Below, in pieces: positions 13,914 to 20,669 of a DNA stretch of 42,121 bases (the stretch's first letter is position 1; each line of letters begins with the position of its first letter). Where the stretch lies: the NCBI GenBank assembly GCA_964501785.1, contig CAZCUD010000022.1, positions 1 to 42,121 of the forward strand, read 5' to 3'. Below the pieces are notes generated by a model that worked only from the letters and a program-made list of their open reading frames with translations, was not told the origin of the DNA and ran no database searches. The stretch is from DATBSK01 sp964501785. GTDB lineage: Bacteria; Actinomycetota; Acidimicrobiia; IMCC26256; PALSA-555. The position numbers and the translations under genes were made by a program.

Positions 13914-14690
13914 CTAGAACGAGCCACCGTCGACCACGATCCGTTGGTCGGTCAGATACCGCGCCGAGTCGGACACCAGGAAGCGCACGACGTCGGCGAC
14001 CTCGTCCGGCGTGCAGACGTGCCCGAACGGCGCCGTCGCGTCGAGCTGCCGGATGTCGTCGGCACCCATCGCCCCGCGCACCAGGCGCCGACCCATCTCG
14101 GTGTCGACCAGCCCGGGTGCGACGACGTTGACATGGACGCCGTGGCGGCGCTCCTCCTTCGCCAGCGTCCGCGCGAGCGCTTCCATCGACGCCTTGGCGA
14201 TGTTGTAGGGCGAGGAGTTCGCGGCCATGTACCCCGTCGCCGCACTCGACACGAGCACGACGTCGCCCCGGGGACAGGTCCGCATCTGCGGCAGCAGCAG
14301 CTTCGCGAACATGAACGCCGAGAACGTGTGGATCCGGAAGAGTCGTTCGATCTCGTCGGGCTCGGTGTCGACGACCGTCTGCCCACGGCTCGCGATCCCG
14401 GCGCTGTGCACGAGCACGTCGACGTGGCCGAAGTCGTCGAGCACCGCGTCGGTGACGGCCGCGACGGCGTCGAGATCGTCGACGGCGGCGCGATAGGCCT
14501 TCGCGCGCACGCCGAGCGCCTCGGCCTCGGCCACGGTCTGCGCGGCGCTCTCCTCGTCGCGCCGGTAGACCATCGCCACGTCGGCCCCGTCGGCGGCGAG
14601 CCCGACCGAGATCGCCGCGCCGATGCCGCGGTTGCCCCCGGTGACGAGCGCGACCCGCCCCCCGAGGCCGCGCGCTACCGGATCGCTCAT
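13914..14690 (-). CDS. SDR family oxidoreductase
   Basis: Classical short-chain dehydrogenase/reductase, 258 residues. The cofactor motif TGGNRGIG is at about 17-24. HSAGIAS stands in place of NNAG. The catalytic Ser is in VLVSSAATGY, and Tyr/Lys are in SPYNIAKASMEAL (Y-x3-K). VNVVAPGLVDT follows and the tail RIVVDGGSF ends the fold. RRDEE after the second strand, rather than an acidic residue, suggests NADP(H). It resembles FabG-like 3-ketoacyl reductases, but substrate cannot be assigned. The start at 14690 is fixed by a strong GGAGGAGG 7 bases upstream; the frame is open further but lies inside the exonuclease gene. Confidence 0.92.
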   Translation of the reverse strand: MSDPVARGLGGRVALVTGGNRGIGAAISVGLAADGADVAMVYRRDEESAAQTVAEAEALGVRAKAYRAAVDDLDAVAAVTDAVLDDFGHVDVLVHSAGIASRGQTVVDTEPDEIERLFRIHTFSAFMFAKLLLPQMRTCPRGDVVLVSSAATGYMAANSSPYNIAKASMEALARTLAKEERRHGVHVNVVAPGLVDTEMGRRLVRGAMGADDIRQLDATAPFGHVCTPDEVADVVRFLVSDSARYLTDQRIVVDGGSF

Positions 14691-14697
14691 CGAGTCG

Positions 14698-14705
14698 CCT
14701 CCTCC
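14698..14705 (-). promoter_or_regulatory. strong ribosome binding site of the SDR gene
   Basis: GGAGGAGG on the minus strand, 7 bases before the ATG at 14690. It is one of the few canonical Shine-Dalgarno sites here and decides the start. Confidence 0.7.
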
Positions 14706-14718
14706 GTCGTACGGTCGC

Positions 14719-15600
14719 TCACCCGCGACCGGCCGCCAGCTTCGCGGCTCGGTCGACGAGCGACGGCTGGCCCAGCCGGGCCGCCCACGCGTCGAACGCC
14801 GGCGTGGGCCCCGTCCAGTGCCAGTCGTCGACCGACCCGACGGCGGCGTCGGTGCGCAACGTGGCCAGCACCTTGAACAGGTCGGCATCGGCCCGGTGCT
14901 CGTCGAGGGTGGCAGCGAGCTTCGTCGCGCCGCGGACCGTGACGTCCCATTCGGTCGCCCGGGCCGGGATCGACTCGATCGACCCGTACCGGGACAGCAC
15001 CGCGGCCGCCGACTTGGCCCCCCATCCGGGGAGGCCGGGGAAGCCGTCGGCGCTGTCGCCCACGAGGGCCAGCCAGTCGGGGATGGACGTCGGCCCGACT
15101 CCGAACTTCGCGACGACGCCTGCCTCGTCGCGCAGCTCCCCCTGGCGGCGATCGAGCTGGACGACCCGGGGGTCGCGCACGCACTGGGCGAGATCCTTGT
15201 CGGGGGTGCAGATCACCGCCCGCTCCACTCGGGGGTCGTCGAGCGCGACCGCCGCCGCGGAGGCGAGCGCGTCGTCGGCCTCCAGCTCCACCTCCGCCCA
15301 CACCGCGACGCCGAGTGCGCGCAGCGCGTCCTCGAGCAGCGGGAACTGCGCCCACAGCACGGGATCGATGCCGGTGCCGGTCTTGTAGCCGGGCCACAGG
15401 TCGTTGCGGAACGACTCGATCACGTGGTCGGTCGCGACCCCGACGTGCGTCGCCTCCTCGAGGAGGTCGAGCATCGAACGGACGACGCCCCGCACGGCGC
15501 CGACGTCGACACCGTCGGGATCGAGGTGCTCCGGCAGCGCGTAGAAGTAGCGGAAGAGCTCGTAGGTCCCGTCGACGAGGTGCACCTGCACGGCCGTCAC
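14719..15600 (-). CDS. 5'-3' exonuclease (PIN/FEN-like)
   Basis: 293 residues from the GTG at 15600, whose GTGA overlaps the stop of the preceding gene. It is a stand-alone 5'-3' exonuclease/flap nuclease domain as in the N-terminus of DNA polymerase I. Metal ligands appear in HLVDGTYELFR, VELEADDALASAAA, VICTPDKDLAQC and LVGDSADGFPGLPGWGAKSAA; the last begins the helix-three-turn-helix that binds duplex DNA. No polymerase domain follows. It would remove 5' flaps or RNA primers. The rest of the frame beyond 15600 is antisense noise. It is the fourth gene of the ctaA chain. Confidence 0.92.
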   Translation of the reverse strand: MTAVQVHLVDGTYELFRYFYALPEHLDPDGVDVGAVRGVVRSMLDLLEEATHVGVATDHVIESFRNDLWPGYKTGTGIDPVLWAQFPLLEDALRALGVAVWAEVELEADDALASAAAVALDDPRVERAVICTPDKDLAQCVRDPRVVQLDRRQGELRDEAGVVAKFGVGPTSIPDWLALVGDSADGFPGLPGWGAKSAAAVLSRYGSIESIPARATEWDVTVRGATKLAATLDEHRADADLFKVLATLRTDAAVGSVDDWHWTGPTPAFDAWAARLGQPSLVDRAAKLAAGRG

Positions 15601-16325
15601 GGTACGAGATCCGCCACCACCGCGCGGTGGTCGCTCACCGCGGATGCCTCGCACACCTCGGCGGAGCGCACGCGCAGCCCGGCGACCGCGACGTAGTCGA
15701 GCCGAAGCCGCGGGGCGGCGGCGGGGTACGTCGGACCGTGCTCCGCCACCGTGAAGCCGGCCTCCTCGAAGATCGGCACCGCGCTCGCGGGTTGGAGGTT
15801 GCAGTCGCCCAGGAGCACGTGCGGGCCGGGACGAGCCAGGAGTGCGCGCAGGACCGCTCGGAGCTGCTCCGGCGCGTCGTGGGGCAGGTGGCGCAGGCGT
15901 GCCGGTCGATGCTGGAGGTGCGTGACGGCGACCGCGCACCGCAGCCCGCGCACCGTCACGTCGGCGAGCAGCGCGGCCCGCGGCTCGCGCTCGGGCGCCC
16001 GCGGCAGGTCGAGCCGCTCGACGTCGCTCACGCGACCGCGGGCGACGAGCGAGTTCCCGTAGGCGCGCCACCGTCCTCGTCGGATCGCCGGACCGGCGAC
16101 GTGGCGCGCCCGCAAGAAGGTGGCGACGAGTCGCCCCTGGTCGACGTAGCCCGACCGGCGTCGGCCACGCTCGACCTCCTGGAGGCCGAGCACGTCGGCG
16201 CCGAGGGCTGCACACGCCCGCACGAGGCCCATCGGGCGCACCCGATCCGCACCGTCGGCTCCATGTCGGATGTTGAACGTCGCCACTCGGATCGCGTCAC
16301 GCTCGCGCAGACGGTGCGCGCTCAC
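15597..16325 (-). CDS. endonuclease/exonuclease/phosphatase (EEP) family protein
   Basis: 242 residues. EEP superfamily motifs occur in order: RVATFNIRHG (Asn), VLGLQEVERG (metal-binding Glu), VTHLQHRP (His), LLGDCNLQPAS (D-x-N) and the closing ASAVSDHRAVVADL (Asp-His pair). These make the Mg2+-dependent phosphodiesterase site used by DNase I-like nucleases, inositol-phosphate phosphatases and related enzymes; nothing reveals which substrate. There is no signal peptide, so it is cytoplasmic. GTG start overlaps the upstream SRPBCC stop (GTGA), and its own stop overlaps the exonuclease start, so all are coupled. Confidence 0.9.
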   Translation of the reverse strand: MSAHRLRERDAIRVATFNIRHGADGADRVRPMGLVRACAALGADVLGLQEVERGRRRSGYVDQGRLVATFLRARHVAGPAIRRGRWRAYGNSLVARGRVSDVERLDLPRAPEREPRAALLADVTVRGLRCAVAVTHLQHRPARLRHLPHDAPEQLRAVLRALLARPGPHVLLGDCNLQPASAVPIFEEAGFTVAEHGPTYPAAAPRLRLDYVAVAGLRVRSAEVCEASAVSDHRAVVADLVP

Positions 16326-16783
16326 GCCGCGCCGTCACCGTCGATCGCACGCCGGCGGAACTCGGCGAGCCCGGTGTCGACCACCTGGTCGTGGGCCCAC
16401 CGCATCGCCGGGCGCGCCACGCTCGACAGCGGCCGCAGCACGCGGTCGCGCAGGTGCAGCTCCCAGGCCAGCCTCGCCTCGCAGCCGCCGGGCGCGTCGG
16501 TGATCGCGAGTCGAGCCGGGCCCTCGAGATCGCCCTCGACCCGCGTCGCCACGGACACCCGGGGCACGACGTCCTCGACCCGCACCGTGAAGCGGAGCGA
16601 GTACGGCAGCGGCGCTCGCACGACGCACGAGGCGGTGTCCCCGGGACGCAGACCACCTCCGTCGAGGGTCCGGAGCCACGACCACCACTCGACGTAGCGG
16701 TCGGTGCGCTCGAGCAGCGTCCAGAGCGCTGCGGGGGTCACGTCGAGGCGGAACGCGCGGTCGTAACGAAAGGGCGCGCTCAC
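16322..16783 (-). CDS. SRPBCC/polyketide-cyclase-like protein
   Basis: 153 residues from the GTG at 16783, whose GTGA overlaps the ctaA stop. The START/Bet-v-1-like fold is indicated by FRYDRAFRLDVTPAALW at the N-terminus, the WWSWLRTLDGGG turn, the central antiparallel strands and the long C-terminal helix from about 115 to 150 (LRPLSSVARPAMRWAHDQV). Such proteins bind a hydrophobic ligand; no catalytic residues are known for this kind. Being translationally coupled to haem A synthase suggests, but does not show, a role with a haem or lipid. Confidence 0.85.
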   Translation of the reverse strand: MSAPFRYDRAFRLDVTPAALWTLLERTDRYVEWWSWLRTLDGGGLRPGDTASCVVRAPLPYSLRFTVRVEDVVPRVSVATRVEGDLEGPARLAITDAPGGCEARLAWELHLRDRVLRPLSSVARPAMRWAHDQVVDTGLAEFRRRAIDGDGAA

Positions 16784-17724
16784 GCCGTCGTGGTCGCGAG
16801 GACCTCGTCCGCGCCGGCGGCATCGTCGCCGGCGACGGCCGGCGCGTCGCGCCGGAACAGGCCCAGGTAGAACCACACGACGGCGGCCCAGACCGCCGTC
16901 GCGCCCGCCAGGTGGAACCCGACGAGCACCTCCGGGATCCCGGTGAGGTACTGCGCGTAGCCGATGCCGGCTTGCGCGAGCACGATGCCGAGCAGCACTC
17001 CGAGGCGGACCACGACGTCACGCGTCGCACGCGTGCGCCAGAGCATCCATCCGGTGACCACGATGAGGACGATGAACAGGATCACGCTCGACCCGTGGAT
17101 CCGGGCGACGTCGCGGATGTCGAAGGCGAAGCGCTTCGCGTCCTCGTCGCCACCGTGCGGGCCGGTCGCCGTCACCACCGTCCCGGTGACGACGACGATC
17201 GTCGCCGCCACCAGCAGCACCCGACCCATGGTCCGAACGATCGGGGCGACCGCGAGGCGCGCGGCCACATCGGGCTCGCTCGCCCGGCGGTAGAGCACCA
17301 GCGCGTTCGCGAGCAGCACGAGCGACACGAGGAAGTGGGCCATCACGAAGGGCGGCTGGAGCTCGAAGAGCACCGTGAGCCCGCCCAGCACCGCCTGGGC
17401 GAACACTCCGCCGACGAGGCCCACCGACAGCCAGATCAGGTCGCGCCGACGCGGGACGCGCAGGAACGACCCGAGCACCGCGATGATGACCGACAGGGAC
17501 ACCAGCCCCGTGAACAGGCGGTTCACGAACTCGACCATCGCGTTGACGTCGCTCGCGTGGCGCGGCGTGAGCCGCCCGGGCTCGCAGTTGGGCCACTCGG
17601 GGCAGCCCAGCCCGGAGCCCGTGAGACGCACCGCGCCGCCCGTCACGATGATGATCGCGAGCAGCACCGTGGCGATCAGCGCGATCCGCTCGTACGCGAC
17701 CGGGCTCAGGCGGGGCAGTCGCAC
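16780..17724 (-). CDS. ctaA: haem A synthase (COX15/CtaA family)
   Basis: 314 residues with eight predicted membrane helices in two four-helix halves. TGGAVRLTGSGLGCPEWPNCEPG, split by the helix end, carries the conserved Cys pair of the first outer loop (about 42 and 48) found in the type-1 CtaA. Haem-ligand histidines are expected in VMAHFLVSL and in the second-half VGFHLAGA. VEFVNRLFTGL is also conserved. The enzyme oxidises the haem O methyl group to give haem A for aa3-type cytochrome oxidase, so the organism respires oxygen. GTG start at 17724, 6 bases after a TAGCAT -10. It leads a six-gene minus-strand chain. Confidence 0.95.
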   Translation of the reverse strand: MRLPRLSPVAYERIALIATVLLAIIIVTGGAVRLTGSGLGCPEWPNCEPGRLTPRHASDVNAMVEFVNRLFTGLVSLSVIIAVLGSFLRVPRRRDLIWLSVGLVGGVFAQAVLGGLTVLFELQPPFVMAHFLVSLVLLANALVLYRRASEPDVAARLAVAPIVRTMGRVLLVAATIVVVTGTVVTATGPHGGDEDAKRFAFDIRDVARIHGSSVILFIVLIVVTGWMLWRTRATRDVVVRLGVLLGIVLAQAGIGYAQYLTGIPEVLVGFHLAGATAVWAAVVWFYLGLFRRDAPAVAGDDAAGADEVLATTTA

Positions 17725-17730
17725 GGCCCG

Positions 17731-17736
17731 ATGCTA
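17731..17736 (-). promoter_or_regulatory. -10-like element TAGCAT for the ctaA operon
   Basis: Minus-strand TANNNT hexamer with 6 bases to the GTG at 17724, which fits a leaderless mRNA. Confidence 0.5.
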
Positions 17737-17803
17737 GGTGGCGGCCGCTCGGATGCCCGAGGTCGGGTCGCGACCGACGGCGTCGGTGACCCCGCCCCCC
17801 GTC

Positions 17804-17809
17804 TACCCT
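17804..17809 (+). promoter_or_regulatory. -10-like element TACCCT for the CapA-like gene
   Basis: TANNNT hexamer 9 bases before the ATG at 17819. It supports that start over the earlier in-frame ATG at 17738, which would lie upstream of the promoter. Confidence 0.45.
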
Positions 17810-17818
17810 CGCCCGACG

Positions 17819-18994
17819 ATGGCCCGGAACCCGCCGACCTCGGTCCGCGCCGCACGGCGGGCGCAACGGCGACGACGGCGACGGTTGGTGGGGCTCGGCA
17901 TCGGTGCCGTCGTGGTGGTGCTCGGGGCCGTCGCGGGCGCCTGGTACGTGACGCGCGAAGACGAGCCGGGTCATGTCGCGAGCCCGGCCGCCACGACCAC
18001 GACCACGACCGCCAGCGGGCCGACGACCACGACGACCCTGCGGGATCCGCGGCGCGGCAACGGACAGCCGGTGACGCTCGCCTTCGGCGGTGACGTGCAC
18101 TTCGAGGGCCACCTCCGCGGCAAGCTCCTCGCCGATCCTGCGGCGCTGCTCGCTCCCGTCGCGCCGACGCTGTCCGCCGCCGACGTCGCGGTGCTCAACC
18201 TCGAGACCGCGATCACCGAGGGCGGCGCACCGGTGCCGAAGAAGTACAACTTCCGCACGCCGGCGGTCGCGCTCGACGCGATGCGCGCGGCCGGCGTCGA
18301 CGCGGTCTCGGTCGCGAACAACCACGGTCTCGACTTCGGGCCCCAGGGGCTCGCCGACACCATCGCGGCGGCCACCGAGCGTCAGTTCCCCGTCCTCGGC
18401 ATCGGCAACAACTGGAACGAGGCGTTCACGCCGTATCGGGTCGACGTGCGCGGCCAGCGCATCACCATCTTCGCCGCGACCGACGTGATCGACTCGCCGT
18501 ACGAGACGACGTGGGACGCGACCGAGACCGAGCCCGGGCTGGCGTCCACGAAGCTGGACGGACTCGAGCGGATGGCCGCGAACGTCGCGCTCGCGCGGAC
18601 CGACTCCGACACCGTCGTCGTGTTCTTGCACTGGGGCGTCGAACGGGAGAACTGCCCGTCCGACCGGCAGCGGGAGGTCGCACAGGTGCTGACCGACGCC
18701 GGCGCCGACATCGTGGTCGGGTCGCACGCGCATCACCTGCAGGGCGGTGGGCGGTTCGGCACCGCGTTCGTCGACTACGGGCTCGGCAACTTCGTCTTCT
18801 ACAACGAGCAGGGTGAGTATGGGCGGACCGGCGTGCTCCTCGTGACCGCGACCGGGCGGGACATCGACTCGTACCAGTGGGTGCCCGCCCGCATCACCGG
18901 CGGTGTGGCCACGCCCTTGGCGCCCGGACCGGAGGCGGATGCCGAGATCGCGCACTGGAACGAGCTGCGCGCGTGCACCGGGCTCGCGCCGTGA
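17819..18994 (+). CDS. CapA family protein (membrane-anchored metallophosphatase-like)
   Basis: 391 residues. The basic N-terminus (RAARRAQRRRRRR) precedes one membrane helix (about 22-43) and a Thr-rich stalk (about 57-74), then the CapA/PgsA domain. That domain has LAFGGDVHFEG, VLNLETAITEGG, VSVANNHGLDFGPQGL, VVFLHWGVE, IVVGSHAHHLQG and DYGLGNFVFYNEQ. The Asp, Asn and His residues fit the calcineurin-like metal site. CapA proteins take part in poly-gamma-glutamate or other capsule synthesis or export; no capB/capC partner is nearby, so the substrate is open. The domain faces outward. Two Cys near the end (ENCPSD and RACTG) may form a disulphide. Confidence 0.9.
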   Translation: MARNPPTSVRAARRAQRRRRRRLVGLGIGAVVVVLGAVAGAWYVTREDEPGHVASPAATTTTTTASGPTTTTTLRDPRRGNGQPVTLAFGGDVHFEGHLRGKLLADPAALLAPVAPTLSAADVAVLNLETAITEGGAPVPKKYNFRTPAVALDAMRAAGVDAVSVANNHGLDFGPQGLADTIAAATERQFPVLGIGNNWNEAFTPYRVDVRGQRITIFAATDVIDSPYETTWDATETEPGLASTKLDGLERMAANVALARTDSDTVVVFLHWGVERENCPSDRQREVAQVLTDAGADIVVGSHAHHLQGGGRFGTAFVDYGLGNFVFYNEQGEYGRTGVLLVTATGRDIDSYQWVPARITGGVATPLAPGPEADAEIAHWNELRACTGLAP

Positions 18995-19026
18995 TCGAGC
19001 CGGATCACGGGGCCCACCGCCGCGGA

Positions 19027-19032
19027 TAGCGT
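19027..19032 (+). promoter_or_regulatory. -10-like element TAGCGT for the alpha/beta hydrolase gene
   Basis: TANNNT hexamer with 7 bases to the ATG at 19040, which fits a leaderless mRNA. Confidence 0.5.
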
Positions 19033-19039
19033 CGCCCGC

Positions 19040-19960
19040 ATGGTCGCGCCGCTGCACTACGACGAGTTCGGGCTGTTCCACGAGAACGCCCAGGAGCACG
19101 GGCTCCCCTACGACGGCCCGCCGAGCGTTCGTCGAGAGTCGGTCGTCGTCGACGACGGCGGCCGCCGGCTGAGCGCGCTCGTCTGGGGCGACGACGACCC
19201 CGACCTCGTGCTCCTCCACGGCGGCGCCCAGAACGCGCACACGTGGGACACCGTCGCGCTGGCCCTCGATCGGCCGCTCGTCGCGATCGACCTCCCGGGT
19301 CACGGGCACTCCGACCACCGGCCCGATGGGCCGTTCAGCCCGCGGGAGAACGCGAGCGACGTCGCGGTCGCGATCCGTGACCTGGCACCCGAGGCGCGGA
19401 TGGTCGTCGGCATGTCGCTCGGCGGCCTCACGACGATCGCGCTCACGGCGCACGATCCCGCGCTCGCTCGCAAGGTCGTGCTCGTCGACGTGACGCCGGG
19501 CGTCGACCGCGACAAGGCCGCGCCGATCGCCCAGTTCATCGCCGGCCCGGAGAGCTTCGAGAGCTTCGACGAGATCCTCGCTCGCACGATCGAGTTCAAC
19601 CCGACGCGATCGGAGCAGTCGCTCCGGCGCGGAGTGCTCCACAACGCCGTCGAGCGTGACGACGGGCGCTGGGTGTGGCGCTATCAGCGACCCACGGTCT
19701 CGGAGGGCGCACCGGTCGACGAGCTCGAGATCCCGGCCGACTTCGCCACCTTGTGGGACGACGTCGGGTCGATCACCGTCCCGCTGATGCTCGTGCGGGG
19801 CGACGCGGCCGGCAGCGTCGTCGACGACGCCGACGTCGCCGAGCTCCGACGCCGTCAGCCCGACGCGCGCGTGGAGGTCGTCGAAGGCGCCGGGCACTCC
19901 ATCCAGGGCGACCGGCCGGTCGAGCTCGCGACCCTGCTCGCGGAGTTCGCCGACTCGTGA
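19040..19960 (+). CDS. alpha/beta-fold hydrolase
   Basis: 306 residues. The oxyanion-hole strand is LVLLHGGAQNAHTWD (HGG at 60-62). DLPGHGHSD follows, and the nucleophile elbow GMSLGG has Ser126. The acid is probably in the LVRGDAAG region or just after (VVDDADV), and the His is in VEGAGHSIQGD. A helical cap spans about 155-225. It is an esterase, lipase or C-C hydrolase of unknown substrate. No signal peptide. The next gene begins 7 bases after the stop, so the pair is one transcript. Confidence 0.92.
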   Translation: MVAPLHYDEFGLFHENAQEHGLPYDGPPSVRRESVVVDDGGRRLSALVWGDDDPDLVLLHGGAQNAHTWDTVALALDRPLVAIDLPGHGHSDHRPDGPFSPRENASDVAVAIRDLAPEARMVVGMSLGGLTTIALTAHDPALARKVVLVDVTPGVDRDKAAPIAQFIAGPESFESFDEILARTIEFNPTRSEQSLRRGVLHNAVERDDGRWVWRYQRPTVSEGAPVDELEIPADFATLWDDVGSITVPLMLVRGDAAGSVVDDADVAELRRRQPDARVEVVEGAGHSIQGDRPVELATLLAEFADS

Positions 19961-19967
19961 TCGCCCG

Positions 19968-20663
19968 GTGACGCTCTCGCCGATCGTCGACCACGCGACG
20001 TTCAGGGCGACCCGAGGAGCGTTGCACGCGGTCGCCGAGCACGTCCTCGCGGCGTATCGATACCACGCGGAGCGGCGCATCGGTCTCGTGGCCACCCACG
20101 ACGGCTTCGGCACGCCCGACCTCGGCCCCGCCGGCAGCGTCCGCGTCGACGGCACCGAGCTGGTCGTCCAACGACGAGGCTCCGACGTCCGCGAGCCGAT
20201 CACCTCGCTGCGCACGGCCGCCGCCGCGTGCGGCATCGAACCACAGGCCCCCGACGTGTACCCCACCGTCACGACGCTCGACGTCGACGCTCCCCTCGCG
20301 ATCGACGCCGACGCGGCGGATCGACTCGTGGCCTGGTTGTCCTACGGCTGGGACCTGCTGCGCGCGCTCGAGGGCGCGACGGAGCCGGTCCTCTGGCCCG
20401 AGCACTTCGACGCCGCCGTCGAGCTCGGCGACGAGGCGGCCGGCTCGCGCGGCACGTTCGGCGTGTCACCCGGTGACGACGCTCACGACGCTCCGTACCT
20501 CTACGTCACCCACTGGGCGGACGTGCCCGCGAGCGAGTACTGGAACGACGCTTCGTTCGCGGGGGCCAGCCTGCCGTACGACGAGGTCGCCGACACGAGC
20601 GATCCGGTCGGCCTCGGGCTCGACTTCTTCGCGCGAGGGCGCGCGGCGCTCGAACGGCGCTAG
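19968..20663 (+). CDS. conserved hypothetical protein (unrecognised)
   Basis: 231 residues, GTG start. I do not recognise a named domain. The middle and end are rich in acidic and aromatic residues: VLWPEHFDAAVELGDEAAG, TFGVSPGDDAHDAPYLYVTHW and EYWNDASFAGASLPYDEV. The repeated PxHFD..., PGD..H..PY and YW blocks look like a conserved surface or metal/ligand pocket rather than low complexity. There is no membrane segment or signal. It follows the alpha/beta hydrolase by 7 bases and converges on the penicillin-acylase-like gene with 6 bases between. Confidence 0.75.
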   Translation: MTLSPIVDHATFRATRGALHAVAEHVLAAYRYHAERRIGLVATHDGFGTPDLGPAGSVRVDGTELVVQRRGSDVREPITSLRTAAAACGIEPQAPDVYPTVTTLDVDAPLAIDADAADRLVAWLSYGWDLLRALEGATEPVLWPEHFDAAVELGDEAAGSRGTFGVSPGDDAHDAPYLYVTHWADVPASEYWNDASFAGASLPYDEVADTSDPVGLGLDFFARGRAALERR

Positions 20664-20669
20664 GCCGGC

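Noticed and set aside
17985..18040. ACC/ACG repeats in the CapA-like gene as a possible tandem-repeat or CRISPR-like array
   Set aside because: They are the codons of the Thr-rich stalk; there are no spacers or regular repeat units.
17018..20272. A 1084-codon open frame on the minus strand
   Set aside because: It runs antisense to the CapA-like, hydrolase and 231-residue genes and out of frame through ctaA. It is repetitive in Arg, Glu, Val and His, with no recognisable domain. Long antisense frames are expected at this GC content.
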